Assembly: GCF_034359465.1 (NCBI RefSeq)
Contig: NZ_CP110820.1
Span: forward strand, 310,001-374,000
Source of the DNA: Candidatus Bandiella woodruffii
GTDB taxonomy: Bacteria > Pseudomonadota > Alphaproteobacteria > Rickettsiales > Midichloriaceae
Length of the DNA: 64,000 nt
Reading direction: 5' to 3'
The notes under the pieces are model-generated. The model searched no databases. It saw only the letters and a list, made by a program, of their open reading frames with translations, and had not been told where the DNA came from. The position numbers were made by a program, and so were the translations under genes. How positions within the stretch are numbered: position 1 is the stretch's first letter; every line of letters starts with the position of its first letter. This document shows positions 1 to 9,417 of the stretch, piece after piece.

Positions 1-840
1 AAATTTTGGAAGGAGTGGTTTACTTTCTTTTAATAGAAAAGAACATTTTTTTGCAATTAACTCTGTATTTCGTACTGCCTCTGGGACATCTGAAAACAGC
101 TCTTCCATCTGTCTTTTGCTTTTAAAATAAGACTCACTCCCTGCTTTGTTGCGATCATCCTCAATTAGGTACCTTCCTTCTGTAATGCATATTAGGGCAT
201 CAAGTGCATCTTGCATTGTTTGGTTAATGTATTGGGCAGGATTGGTTGCAACAATTGGAATGGATTTTTCCAGTGCGACTGTGGCCAAAAATTTCTCAAA
301 TTCATATTGATGTTCATGGTTCTCCGTTCTGGTTAGTTCTAAGAATAAGTTATCTTGAAAATTTTCCAATAATAAGTTAACCAAATCTTTGGCTGCTTCA
401 TGTTTATCTGCGTAAAAAAGTTGTTCCATCGGAGAATTATTGCTTCCGCATAGCGCTATCAGTCCTTTTGAATTTTCAAAAATATCCTCCAGTAAAACAT
501 GTGGGGGAGTTGTATGATCCGTATTACCCAAGTAGCAGTTGCTTACTAATTTCATTAGGTTTTCATATCCTTCCCTGGTTTTGGCTATCAGTAAAATGTT
601 TGCGTATTGTTCCTTTTCATTACCATAATTGAGAGTTAATACTGAACCTATGATGGGTTGAACTCCCTTTTTTTGGCATTCCAACGAAAACTCTAATGAT
701 CCAAACAAATTATTAAAATCCGTAAGAGCAACTGCTGGTATATGGCTTTTAAAGCAATGCTCCGCAAGGTCCTGAACTTTGATAACACTTTTTCCTATAG
801 AGTAATCAGAGTATGTGCGGAGATTGATGTAGTTGGACAT
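1..840 (-). CDS. dnaE: DNA polymerase III subunit alpha, N-terminal part (runs off window)
   Basis: The reading frame starts with ATG at 840 and stays open to the window edge, giving 280 residues of the replicative polymerase alpha subunit. The N-terminus is the PHP domain: the segment NLRTYSDYS matches the family's HLRVHSDYS, followed by ALTDFNNLFG and a QPIIGS motif. The two histidines of the metal-binding HLRVHSDYS motif are replaced (N and Y), as expected for a PHP domain that has lost metal-dependent exonuclease activity, common in Proteobacteria. The ruvC stop lies 2 bases downstream of its start on the same strand, so ruvC is upstream and probably cotranscribed. The polymerase domain lies outside the window. 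Confidence 0.93.
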   Translation of the reverse strand, partial: MSNYINLRTYSDYSIGKSVIKVQDLAEHCFKSHIPAVALTDFNNLFGSLEFSLECQKKGVQPIIGSVLTLNYGNEKEQYANILLIAKTREGYENLMKLVSNCYLGNTDHTTPPHVLLEDIFENSKGLIALCGSNNSPMEQLFYADKHEAAKDLVNLLLENFQDNLFLELTRTENHEHQYEFEKFLATVALEKSIPIVATNPAQYINQTMQDALDALICITEGRYLIEDDRNKAGSESYFKSKRQMEELFSDVPEAVRNTELIAKKCSFLLKESKPLLPKF

Positions 841-841
841 C

Positions 842-1342
842 TTACTCTCCTTTTTGTTTGTAATGGCTAGCATAACACAAAGCTATTGCCAAAGCATCTG
901 CTTCATCAGAAATTTCAGTTGTAACTTCTGGTAGCCAGTACTTGATCATTTTGATTACTTGTGTTTTATCTGCGCTTCCGCTCCCAGTGATGGTCTTCTT
1001 CACTTTTTTGGCTGGGTAATCAACAAGTGGGATTTTATGATGGGAAATTGCAATAATTGCTGCCGCTTTGGCTTGAGCCAGTTTTATTGAACTTTGGTTG
1101 TTGATGTTGATATATGTATCTTCAATTGCTGCAGCATCTGGGGTGTGTATATTTACAACGTCCATAATCTTAGAAAAAAGCTGGTGTAGTCTTTCTGGAT
1201 AAGGTGTTTTTAACGATGTTTTTATTACACCAGATGCAATATATACAAATTTATCTGCCCCTTTATGCTCAATCACCCCCCATCCTGTAAAATTAAGTCC
1301 TGGGTCTATGCCCATAAATCTGTTATTCACCTTGTTTTTCAT
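842..1342 (-). CDS. ruvC: Holliday junction resolvase RuvC
   Basis: Endonuclease that cuts Holliday junctions with RuvAB. Visible motifs are the N-terminal MGIDPGLNFTGWG (catalytic Asp), AAIEDTYI (catalytic Glu) and the C-terminal DEADALAIAL with the remaining acidic residues. I chose the ATG at 1342 (166 aa) over a TTG at 1354; the start lies inside the end of midA (stop at 1323-1325), so the two genes overlap by about 20 bases and are probably translationally coupled. Length is usual for RuvC. Confidence 0.93.
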   Translation of the reverse strand: MKNKVNNRFMGIDPGLNFTGWGVIEHKGADKFVYIASGVIKTSLKTPYPERLHQLFSKIMDVVNIHTPDAAAIEDTYININNQSSIKLAQAKAAAIIAISHHKIPLVDYPAKKVKKTITGSGSADKTQVIKMIKYWLPEVTTEISDEADALAIALCYASHYKQKGE

Positions 1343-2360
1343 AACTTGATGCAATTAAAACTTTAAATAATTCCCCCATTTCTTCCTTAGAGGTAAGCTT
1401 ATTAATCTGGTGCTGAATTTTTTCAACCGAGGCAGATTTGCTTTGTAACATCTCTGCTCTTTGTAAAATGCCAAGGTTTAATAAAAAATCCCTTTGTGTT
1501 GTGATTGTTGTTTGTATACCAAATTTAGCAAATGAGTTGGCAAGGCTGCTGAAATCTACCAAAGAAGTTATGTCACAACAGCCGATCAATTCCAATATTT
1601 TAGCCTGTGCATGTGATTTTAACGCTTGTAACGTGCTTCCACTTTGAGTGGTTTTATAACCATAATCTATTATAAGCGCATGACCGTTTTTATCGCGAAT
1701 CTTACCAGCTATACTTTTTGCATACTCCTCTCTCTGGAGCGACACCTCAATAAATTGATGTTCCTTCAATTTATCAACATAAAAAGGGGGGCAATTACTT
1801 AGAGCCGAACCAAAAATCAAATTGTGATTCTGATCCATCATGACGACGACTTCACATAAAGTACCATTCTGAAAATGATACTGTTTGATTGGCAAAGCAT
1901 CAAAAAACTCATTCGCCAGTATAAAAAGATTATTCTCTTTGACCTCTTCAATGTTTTGGTACCATACCATGTTAATATCACCGAAACATTCCAATCGCTT
2001 TTGTTGTTTTGTTTTTAGAAGGTGACTGTTTTCTATCAATATAACCCTATTAATATTTTCATACACTTCTTGAAAGGTCTTTATTGTTCTTAGTACATCA
2101 TACATCATCGTCCCATTACCTGGCCCCAATTCGACTAGGTGGATAGGTTTTTGAATTGAGTTATACCAAATGTCAACAATATAGATACCTATCATTTCTC
2201 CAAACATTTGGCTGATTTCTGGGGCGGTAATAAAGTCTTGCCCTATGGAGTTGTAGTTAGAGTAGTAGTAGTGAGAAACAAGCTGCATAAAGCGGTCAAG
2301 CGTCAAAGCCCCGCGGTCAATTATAATGTTCTTGATGTAATTTTCTAAGTTATAAATCAT
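1323..2360 (-). CDS. midA: MidA/NDUFAF7-type SAM-dependent methyltransferase
   Basis: Class I methyltransferase of the MidA/NDUFAF7 (DUF185) family; the mitochondrial member methylates an arginine of complex I, so a role in complex I assembly is likely but inferred. The N-terminal half shows the family signature with DFITAPEISQMFGE, and the SAM-binding glycine motif VELGPGNGTMMYD at about residues 75-87. The product of 345 residues is full length. The start overlaps the stop of hda by about 10 bases and its end overlaps ruvC, so it sits in one tight minus-strand operon. Confidence 0.88.
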   Translation of the reverse strand: MIYNLENYIKNIIIDRGALTLDRFMQLVSHYYYSNYNSIGQDFITAPEISQMFGEMIGIYIVDIWYNSIQKPIHLVELGPGNGTMMYDVLRTIKTFQEVYENINRVILIENSHLLKTKQQKRLECFGDINMVWYQNIEEVKENNLFILANEFFDALPIKQYHFQNGTLCEVVVMMDQNHNLIFGSALSNCPPFYVDKLKEHQFIEVSLQREEYAKSIAGKIRDKNGHALIIDYGYKTTQSGSTLQALKSHAQAKILELIGCCDITSLVDFSSLANSFAKFGIQTTITTQRDFLLNLGILQRAEMLQSKSASVEKIQHQINKLTSKEEMGELFKVLIASSYEKQGE

Positions 2361-2991
2361 CGGTTTGATAGTATTTTATGAGCATTTCTCTAACGAATGG
2401 CAATGTTACGCTTCTTTTAGTTATTTTCGATAATTTATCAATAAACTTAACAACTTCATAAGCGGATTCATAATTTCTTTCTATGCTGCGAAATATCAAG
2501 CTGATTATCTCGTCTGAGATTTTTATTTGAAGCTGTTTAAATGACTTTGCTAGGATTAACTTTAACAACTCTTCATCTGGTTCTTTTATTATAACTTTGT
2601 ATATGGATTTTATTCTAGAATTTAGGTCTTTTAAATTAAAAGACGGGTATTGGTTCGCGGTAAGCAATAATGGCAGGCCCCTCTCATTGGTGAAATTTAT
2701 TATATTAACCAGGTTAATTTCAGATAACTCTTCTATATTATCAACAATGACTTTTTCTGCATCTTTAAAATCTTCTACATTCTTAATAACTACAGCATCA
2801 GTATTTTTTCTCCATATGGTAGTTAATAAAGTTTTGCCAGACTTGTGTGGCCCTATTATAAGTAACTTTTTATTTGGCCATTTTTCCCAATGTAAAATAC
2901 TGTTGTATGCTTCCAAGTTTGCACAAGATAATATAAAGTCTTCTATACTAAACTTCTGCTCATTTTCTAAATTCAGTAATCCTTGTATCAT
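2350..2991 (-). CDS. hda: DnaA-like regulatory protein Hda
   Basis: A 213-residue protein resembling the ATPase domain of DnaA and the Hda/HdaA family that restrains DnaA after initiation. It shows a Walker A-like GPHKSGKT at about residues 43-50, the region NERGLPLLLTANQYP matching the sensor 1 segment, and a C-terminal KRSVTLPFVREML like the family's lid domain. The start is the ATG at 2991, which forms an ATGA overlap with the stop of the upstream transporter gene; a longer frame to 3105 exists but lies wholly inside that gene. No DnaA DNA-binding domain is present. Confidence 0.82.
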   Translation of the reverse strand: MIQGLLNLENEQKFSIEDFILSCANLEAYNSILHWEKWPNKKLLIIGPHKSGKTLLTTIWRKNTDAVVIKNVEDFKDAEKVIVDNIEELSEINLVNIINFTNERGLPLLLTANQYPSFNLKDLNSRIKSIYKVIIKEPDEELLKLILAKSFKQLQIKISDEIISLIFRSIERNYESAYEVVKFIDKLSKITKRSVTLPFVREMLIKYYQTDDL

Positions 2992-3899
2992 CAAAAAAAT
3001 TGTAAAAAGAATGGTATATATATGGTGGCAATCAATGTGCCAATCAAGACGCCAACAGCAGCTTTTTCTGGGTGTTTGTGATATAAGGAGCACAGCACTA
3101 TGCAATCCACACCTGTAGGGAGTGCAGAGATTGTGAATAATAACTTATACATCTCGTTATCGTAAATGTGTAGCACAAATTTATCTAAGAGAATAAATAG
3201 TAAATAAATTCCAGGTGATATTATCGTTTTTAGTACAATGAATAAACTAATGAATGTCTTGCCAACGCTAAAGTTCACCTTACTTAAGCTTAAGCCAAAT
3301 ACCAGCATTCCCAAGACTAAATATGTAGTTCTCATTTGAGAAAACAAGTGGTTAAACCCATCGAATAGCTGAATATCAAATAAGTTACCGCATAAACCCA
3401 TGATAAAAGCATATATTGGTGGAAGTCTGATAAGATCGTAGGACATTTTTTTCCATGAATCTGTGTTGGATGATATTACGATATATCCCACACTATAAAC
3501 AAATAACACGATGCCGATACTGGATAGCATAAAAATTCTTATGTGCTCATCATCAAAAACCAACAGTACAATTGAAAGTCCAACACTACTTGTGTTAACA
3601 CTACCAGCGGCATAAGCTATCACCGTTTCTCTTCCATCGTTAAATAGTTTTGATGCTATGTAAAAACCAATTCCCATTAAAGCACATGAGGCTGTAAAAC
3701 ATATAACTGGCAGTATCGCGTACTTTAATTCTATTTTGGTATTAAGTGCAACATCAAAAAATATCACAGGTAAAATGAAATGAAACATCAATTTACTCAA
3801 CGATTTAGTATCTATTTCATATAACTTGCCTGCTATATATCCCTGGATTGCTATAATGTATAATGGTAAAATTTTTGATAACAAACTAAAAAAACTCAT
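2991..3899 (-). CDS. AEC family membrane transporter
   Basis: A 302-residue membrane protein of the auxin efflux carrier (AEC) family, with about ten hydrophobic segments and the family's N-terminal pattern GYIAGKLYEIDTKSLSKLM followed by ILPVIFF. The second half repeats the five-helix fold. The substrate cannot be told from the sequence; family members move organic anions. The stop overlaps the hda start (ATGA), suggesting cotranscription with the replication and repair genes downstream, without an obvious functional link. Confidence 0.83.
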   Translation of the reverse strand: MSFFSLLSKILPLYIIAIQGYIAGKLYEIDTKSLSKLMFHFILPVIFFDVALNTKIELKYAILPVICFTASCALMGIGFYIASKLFNDGRETVIAYAAGSVNTSSVGLSIVLLVFDDEHIRIFMLSSIGIVLFVYSVGYIVISSNTDSWKKMSYDLIRLPPIYAFIMGLCGNLFDIQLFDGFNHLFSQMRTTYLVLGMLVFGLSLSKVNFSVGKTFISLFIVLKTIISPGIYLLFILLDKFVLHIYDNEMYKLLFTISALPTGVDCIVLCSLYHKHPEKAAVGVLIGTLIATIYIPFFLQFF

Positions 3900-3951
3900 T
3901 TCACTATTACATCCATTTTTCTTTTTTTATTTCTATACTACCTTAGCTTTC

Positions 3952-5349
3952 CTAAGATGCAAAATGTTTGAGGACCAAGGCCCTAAAAACATCACCTCTT
4001 TCCTCAAAGTTTTTCCACTGGTCAAAAGAAGCACAAGCTGGGGAAAGCAACACAGTTCCTTTTGGCGTTTCTTTTTTTATTTCTAGTAAAGCATTTTCAA
4101 TACTTCCTGCCCTCATATAAGGGACACTGTGCTTGGCCAATAATGGAATAAAAATTTCAGCATCCATCCCAACTAAGTAACAACGTTTTACATTCCGAAG
4201 ATGAGAGCCCAATGAAAAAACGTCTTTTTCCTTAAATATGCCACCTGCTATCCAATATATATCTTGATATAAATCCAGCGCTTTTGATGCAGATGCAATA
4301 TTGGTCGCTTTGCTGTCATTTATAAACGTCATCTGGCCTCTTTGGAAAACCAACTCCATCCTATGTGGCAACCCAACAAATGTACTTAGGGCTTGTATAA
4401 TTTCTTGTGTCGTAATGCCAAGTATTTTTGCCGCTACATAAGCTACTGTAATATTTTCTGCATTGTGTTGCCCCCTCAATGATTGTGGTAAGAAAATGTG
4501 CAAAGTTTCATGCTCAAAATAGCAATCATAAAGTTTATCTTCAATGATAGAAACGCCAGAATCTAATATTTTTTCACTTGATATTGGAATAATTTTTTGT
4601 GCGCAAACTTCATTAAGCTTGTAGTGAATATTCCTACCATTCTCTGTATTGATTGAAATAATGGCAAAATCATCAGGCATTTGATTTTGGAATATCCTTA
4701 ATTTTGCCTCAGTATAAGAATCAACCGATTCATACCTGTCTAAGTGATCTGGCGTTATACTTAATAAAGCTGCTATGTTGAACTGAAAGTTGTTAAGTAT
4801 TTCCAGTTGATAAGAAGAAAGTTCAAGAACATAATTTTCTGACGGATCCTGCAAAATTGGTAAACTTAAAGCAGGAGTACCAATATTTCCGCCCAATACA
4901 GAACGGCGATTACTAACCTCAAGAACATGGTTGATCAAAGATACAGTCGTTGATTTACCATTTGTTCCAGTTACTCCTATGAAGTTGGCGTTTGGGCTGG
5001 CCTCAAACAATAATTCAATATCAGTTTTGATTGGAATGTTATATTTTTGGCAATACGTAAATATCCTATGCGGCGCTGGATACTTAAAAGGTATGCCTGG
5101 ACTTACAATAACAAACTCTAAATCTGCGATCTCATCCTCATTTAGCACATTGGAAAACATAACGTTGTTATCCTTTATGATCTTCTTGACTTCCAGGACT
5201 TTCCCTTCACTATCATCCCAGGCATTAACTATAAAGCCCTTTGCCAACAGTGTTTTTACAGATTGAACTCCAGTTTTACCAAGTCCAAATACTCCAACTT
5301 TCCTGTTGCTAACAGAGCCAATTTCAGATTGCACAACATGTACAGCCAC
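3952..5349 (-). CDS. murD: UDP-N-acetylmuramoylalanine--D-glutamate ligase MurD
   Basis: Cytoplasmic ligase adding D-glutamate to UDP-MurNAc-L-alanine. The N-terminal Rossmann domain begins VGVFGLGKTGVQS, the ATP-binding loop is GVTGTNGKSTT at about residues 123-133, and SSYQLEIL and TPDHLDRY are Mur-ligase landmarks; the C-terminal domain has NDSKATN. At 465 residues it is full length. The start is a GTG at 5349; no ATG is available in frame. Together with murE and the dap operon in this window it supports meso-DAP peptidoglycan synthesis. Confidence 0.93.
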   Translation of the reverse strand: MAVHVVQSEIGSVSNRKVGVFGLGKTGVQSVKTLLAKGFIVNAWDDSEGKVLEVKKIIKDNNVMFSNVLNEDEIADLEFVIVSPGIPFKYPAPHRIFTYCQKYNIPIKTDIELLFEASPNANFIGVTGTNGKSTTVSLINHVLEVSNRRSVLGGNIGTPALSLPILQDPSENYVLELSSYQLEILNNFQFNIAALLSITPDHLDRYESVDSYTEAKLRIFQNQMPDDFAIISINTENGRNIHYKLNEVCAQKIIPISSEKILDSGVSIIEDKLYDCYFEHETLHIFLPQSLRGQHNAENITVAYVAAKILGITTQEIIQALSTFVGLPHRMELVFQRGQMTFINDSKATNIASASKALDLYQDIYWIAGGIFKEKDVFSLGSHLRNVKRCYLVGMDAEIFIPLLAKHSVPYMRAGSIENALLEIKKETPKGTVLLSPACASFDQWKNFEERGDVFRALVLKHFAS

Positions 5350-5463
5350 TAATAACTAAATAGTATGTTTTTGGTTTTTATAAAACAATCTGTAAATAAT
5401 AGCAATCTACTTGTTTATCCTCGTCAACTGCTAGCCTCACTTTGGGTGCCAAAACTAAAGCTA

Positions 5464-7086
5464 TTACGCTATAGTTTTTATGGCACAGTCAACAAAAGAC
5501 ACAAATAATGGATGAGGCTCAAATGGTTTAGATTTGTACTCTGGGTGAAACTGCACCGCGATAAACCATGGATGTTCATCTACCTCTATGGTTTCAACAT
5601 ACTTGTTATCCAAAGATATTCCGGCTAATGACAGTCCGCTGGATTCAAAACTTTTTTTGAAATCGCCATTAAATTCATACCTATGCCTATGCCTTTCCTC
5701 TATGAACGTTTTTCCATATGCTTTATGGATTTTGCTATTAGTCTTTAATTGACATTTATAACTGCCTAACCTCATTGTTCCACCTATTTCTCTGGTTTCT
5801 GAGAGTTTTTCCAAATTATTCCCTTCAATCTGGTCATCCATTATATCTATGACGTTTTGGCAGTGTATATCAAATTCAGTAGAGTTGGCATTTTCTAAGT
5901 TTAACACATTTCGGGCATATTCTATCACCGCAAGCTGCATACCTAAACATATGCCTAAAAACGGTATTTTTTGAGTACGTGCAAATTTTATGACTTCTAT
6001 TTTACCCTCGACTCCCCTTTTACCAAACCCGCCTGGCACCACAATGCCATTTACGTTTTTGAGCTTTTCAACGACGTTTGAGGCTGTTAAATTTTCTGAG
6101 TTCACCCAAACAAGTTCCACTTTTCTTTTATGGAACAGTTCAGCATGCTTGAAGGATTCTATTAATGACTTATACGAATCTTGATAAGAATCATACTTTC
6201 CTACTATTGCAATTTTGACACGTCCCTGGATTAGACTTTGATTATTTTTAATGCTGCGCCAAACAGACAAATCCACATCCTGTTTATATGGTAAATTCAG
6301 GCTCTTTAATATCTGATAATCAAGTCGTTCTTCATGATAATCAAGTGGTATGTCGTAAATTGAATTTACATCCTGAGATTGTATTACATTTTCCTCCTTG
6401 ATATTGCAAAATAGCCCAATTTTCTTTCTTTCATTATGCATAAGTTTCTTTTCTCCTCTGCATAATATAATATCTGGTTGGATTCCAATAGAGCGCAACT
6501 CCTTTACTGAATGTTGTGTCGGCTTTGTTTTAAGCTCTGATGCGCTGCGAAGATAAGGGATAAGTGTTAAATGCACATATAAGACATTTTCTTTTTCAAG
6601 TTCATAGCCTAATTGTCTGATTGCCTCAAAATATGGCAGCCCCTCTATATCGCCAACCGTACCTCCTATTTCGCAAAGCATAAAGTCAACCTCTTCTTTG
6701 CCATCCAATATGAATTCCTTAATCAGGTCTGTTACATGTGGTATAACTTGCACCGTACCACCTAGATAATCACCAGCACGTTCTTTGGCAAGCAATTTAG
6801 AATAAATTTGCCCACTTGTTACTGAATCACTTTTTCTGGATGCAATGCCTGTGAATCTTTCATAGTGCCCTAAATCCATATCTGTTTCTGCACCATCATC
6901 CGTGACAAAAACCTCACCATGTTGCAGAGGGCTCATTGTTCCAGGGTCCACATTTAAGTATGGATCTAGTTTTTTGATCCTCAATTTATACCCATGCGCC
7001 TGTAACAGAGCAGCTATCGAAGAAGTTGAAATTCCTTTCCCTAATGAAGAAACAACTCCTCCGGTGATGAAAATAAACCTTGCCAT
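5464..7086 (-). CDS. pyrG: CTP synthase
   Basis: Makes CTP from UTP, ATP and glutamine. The N-terminal synthetase domain begins FIFITGGVVSSLGKG and includes DPYLNVDPGTMSP; the C-terminal class I glutamine amidotransferase domain shows PGGFGKRG, the nucleophile motif FLGICLGMQ, the CTP synthase signature ERHRHRYEFN and the final HPE of the triad. At 540 residues it is complete. secG lies immediately upstream with 6 bases between, so the two are cotranscribed. Confidence 0.96.
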   Translation of the reverse strand: MARFIFITGGVVSSLGKGISTSSIAALLQAHGYKLRIKKLDPYLNVDPGTMSPLQHGEVFVTDDGAETDMDLGHYERFTGIASRKSDSVTSGQIYSKLLAKERAGDYLGGTVQVIPHVTDLIKEFILDGKEEVDFMLCEIGGTVGDIEGLPYFEAIRQLGYELEKENVLYVHLTLIPYLRSASELKTKPTQHSVKELRSIGIQPDIILCRGEKKLMHNERKKIGLFCNIKEENVIQSQDVNSIYDIPLDYHEERLDYQILKSLNLPYKQDVDLSVWRSIKNNQSLIQGRVKIAIVGKYDSYQDSYKSLIESFKHAELFHKRKVELVWVNSENLTASNVVEKLKNVNGIVVPGGFGKRGVEGKIEVIKFARTQKIPFLGICLGMQLAVIEYARNVLNLENANSTEFDIHCQNVIDIMDDQIEGNNLEKLSETREIGGTMRLGSYKCQLKTNSKIHKAYGKTFIEERHRHRYEFNGDFKKSFESSGLSLAGISLDNKYVETIEVDEHPWFIAVQFHPEYKSKPFEPHPLFVSFVDCAIKTIA

Positions 7087-7092
7087 CAGATT

Positions 7093-7407
7093 TTATTCCA
7101 TTTTTGGTACATTCTGGTCGCTAACGTCATTTTCCAAAGGAGCTGGCTCGTTTTCTAGGGCGTTGATAATTGACTTTTCTCTCTGATACCTGCTGATACA
7201 ATCCTTAGCCAAAATGAGGCTGTTGGCCATAAAAACAAAAACCAAAAAGATTGTAAATTTGCTAATAAATGAAGTCTGAGAGTTGCTTGGTAACTGGTTG
7301 CCAATATTACTTGATACTATACCATCGCTACTTGATTTCTGAAACACAATTACAATCGCAATCAATATTGTAATAAAAATTTGAAACCCAAACAGAACAG
7401 AATACAT
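7093..7407 (-). CDS. secG: Preprotein translocase subunit SecG
   Basis: Small membrane subunit of the SecYEG channel. The N-terminal transmembrane segment is followed by the family landmark VFQKSSSDGIVSSN (usual form QxSxxxGL) and a second hydrophobic segment near residues 52-68; the C-terminal tail is charged. Gene order secG-pyrG is common in Alphaproteobacteria. 104 residues is normal. Confidence 0.87.
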   Translation of the reverse strand: MYSVLFGFQIFITILIAIVIVFQKSSSDGIVSSNIGNQLPSNSQTSFISKFTIFLVFVFMANSLILAKDCISRYQREKSIINALENEPAPLENDVSDQNVPKME

Positions 7408-7427
7408 TAATTTAATAATAATTGTTA

Positions 7428-7456
7428 TTGATGCTAATTGCCAAGCAGAATATAAT
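7428..7456 (+). promoter_or_regulatory. Predicted sigma70-type promoter for ftsB-like gene
   Basis: TTGATG (7428-7433), a 17-base spacer and a perfect TATAAT (7451-7456), placing transcription start about 20 bases before the ATG at 7485. This supports that ATG over the TTG at 7422, which would lie inside the promoter. Confidence 0.55.
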
Positions 7457-7484
7457 AATAATCGAAATTAATCAAAGCCTTTAT

Positions 7485-7799
7485 ATGCAAAAGCATAAGA
7501 AAATAACTTTTAGTTTCGTTATATTGAATTTTGTTTCCCTAATTACCCTGGTATATTTTATATACCATAGTTTTATTGGAAATAGAGGGTATTTTGAGAT
7601 GTTAAGATTAGAGGACGAAATAGAAAAACATAAAGCGATGCTACACAAGAGTAAATCTGAGAGAGAGTACTTAAACAATAGGGTCAGTTTATTATACGAT
7701 AAAAGTCTGAATAAAGATCTTTTAGACGAGGTTGCAAGAGATTATTTTGGCCTGATAGCCCCAAATGAGCTATGCATAATGCTAGATGATCAGAAGTAG
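7485..7799 (+). CDS. ftsB: FtsB/DivIC-type septum formation initiator
   Basis: A 104-residue single-pass membrane protein: a short basic N-terminus, one transmembrane helix at about residues 8-27, then a coiled coil (LEDEIEKHKAMLHKSKSEREYLNNRV) and a C-terminal DEVARDYFGLIAPNE that matches the ARxxLG/Y..PgE ending of FtsB/DivIC proteins. These act with FtsL and FtsQ at the division site. The start at 7485 is chosen because an upstream TTG lies in the promoter. It is divergent from secG. Confidence 0.78.
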   Translation: MQKHKKITFSFVILNFVSLITLVYFIYHSFIGNRGYFEMLRLEDEIEKHKAMLHKSKSEREYLNNRVSLLYDKSLNKDLLDEVARDYFGLIAPNELCIMLDDQK

Positions 7800-7844
7800 G
7801 TTGTGGCCCAAAAAGTATTTGACGAAATGCGAATTATAAAGGAT

Positions 7845-8563
7845 TCAACGTCTGGCAATTGATATCACATTGACTTGTGATGCTTTATGGTGCATCAGGA
7901 CTTTTGAACATTCATTGATGGTTGTCCCGGTTGTTATTATATCATCAACCAATAGTATTTTTTTGTTTTTTATAAGATGAATATTGCCAGGGTAGGGGGC
8001 AAATGTGTTTTTGAGGTTTTTTTCCCTTGCCTCTTTGCCAAGATTGCTTTGGCTAATGGTATTTTTATTTTTTATCAGAATCTTGGAATGGTATTTTACC
8101 TTGATTATGCGTGAAATAGTTTTTGCAAGGATTGCAGTTTGATTATAGCCCCTTGCTTTCAATCTTTCTTTATGCAAGGGGACAGGGATAATATAGTCCA
8201 TGTCTGAGTATTCGGAGTCGTTTAATATGCAACTAAACCAATTTTTGAACAGTTTTAATACCTCAAAATTTGCATAAAATTTGAACTGAGCAATCAAATC
8301 TTTAGCCACATTCCCATATTCCATTAACGATCTTGTTGAGTGGTAATGGTGTTCTTTGTTTACACAAGAATCTTTCATACATAGACAAATATGGTTAGGG
8401 TTTGCAAGAGAAGAGCTGCATTTTTTACAATATGGTCTTGTTATAAATACTATATCTAGCCAGCATTTTTCACATAATAAATTTGCATTATAGCATTCAG
8501 ATTTGCATCTGATGCAAGTGGGGGATAGAGTATGTTAAATAATGGGGTGAAAAAATTATGCAT
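7845..8563 (-). pseudogene. comF: ComF family phosphoribosyltransferase-like protein, frameshifted near the start
   Basis: ComF proteins combine an N-terminal zinc-binding Cys region with a phosphoribosyltransferase fold and are linked to DNA uptake. The main frame gives the PRTase signature ILLVDDIITTGTT and PVPLHKERLKARGYNQ. Upstream, the same frame continues with the cysteine region (CIRCKSEC, CEKCW, YCKKC) to a stop at 8535-8537 with no ATG, GTG or TTG. A start ATG at 8563, six bases from the lgt stop codon, opens MHNFFTPLFNILYPP in another frame; the two join if one base is changed in the run of five G (plus strand, 8520-8524). The gene is therefore frameshifted at a homopolymer about 14 codons in, by mutation, by sequencing error, or as a slippage site. 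Confidence 0.8.
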
Positions 8564-8568
8564 TTTTA

Positions 8569-9363
8569 TTACTGTCTATAATCCCTCTTAAGGTATAGAT
8601 ATGTGCCCAATATCAACATTGGAATTGAGAGCGACTGGCCAAGGGTTATGATATTCATAATATATCCTATATGTGCATCTGGTTCCCTGAAAAGCTCGAT
8701 TACAATTCTGAATATGGAATAGAATATCAAAAACACACCACTAATACGTCCTTTATATTTTCGTATATTTTCTATTTTTACGACAATAAGCATTATAGAG
8801 AGCAATAAAATCCCTTCTGCAAATGCTTCATATAGTTGACTGGGGTGTCTGGGATAGAAATCTGTACCTGGAAAAATCACGCCCCATGCGACTTCTGTTC
8901 TTTTTCCATATAATTCAGCATTAACAAAATTGGCAATACGACCAAAAAATAATCCAACTGGTGCGGCGCATGCAATTAAGTCCGTAACCCTTAAAAAATA
9001 TTTCTTGTATTTAACAGAAAACATCCAAATTGTTACAATAATTCCAATAACACCTCCATGGAAAGACATACCGCCATGCCATATTTTGAACACCTCAAAG
9101 AAGTCATTGATAACTAAGTGCGGCATATAAAAAATCACTTCTCCCATTCTTCCGCCTACTATTATCCCGATTACTATATAAATGACTATACGATCAAAAT
9201 CTTCAGAGGTAAGATGTGCAATTTTATACCTTTCCTCTAATTGCTGCATGATGTAAGTTCCTAGAATAATGCCAACAACATAAGCTATACCATACCAATG
9301 TATGGATATAGTTCCTAAATTAATTGCAATTGGGTCTATATTAGGAAAAAGTATTGCAAGCAT
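8569..9363 (-). CDS. lgt: Prolipoprotein diacylglyceryl transferase
   Basis: Inner-membrane enzyme that transfers diacylglycerol from phosphatidylglycerol to the lipobox cysteine. Multiple transmembrane helices and the family signature GRIANFVNAELYGK (about residues 141-154) are present, with HPSQLYEA downstream and the N-terminal IHWYGIAYVVG. Complete at 264 residues. comF starts six bases beyond its stop. Confidence 0.95.
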   Translation of the reverse strand: MLAILFPNIDPIAINLGTISIHWYGIAYVVGIILGTYIMQQLEERYKIAHLTSEDFDRIVIYIVIGIIVGGRMGEVIFYMPHLVINDFFEVFKIWHGGMSFHGGVIGIIVTIWMFSVKYKKYFLRVTDLIACAAPVGLFFGRIANFVNAELYGKRTEVAWGVIFPGTDFYPRHPSQLYEAFAEGILLLSIMLIVVKIENIRKYKGRISGVFLIFYSIFRIVIELFREPDAHIGYIMNIITLGQSLSIPMLILGTYLYLKRDYRQ

Positions 9364-9417
9364 TGTTCCGGTGATGATATCTTATGGGTAACAGTTTAAT
9401 AATCAATATTTGAAAAA

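Noticed and set aside
3826-4086. Small plus-strand gene between the AEC transporter and murD
   Set aside because: It runs antisense through both genes with low-complexity Phe/Leu content and no ribosome site.
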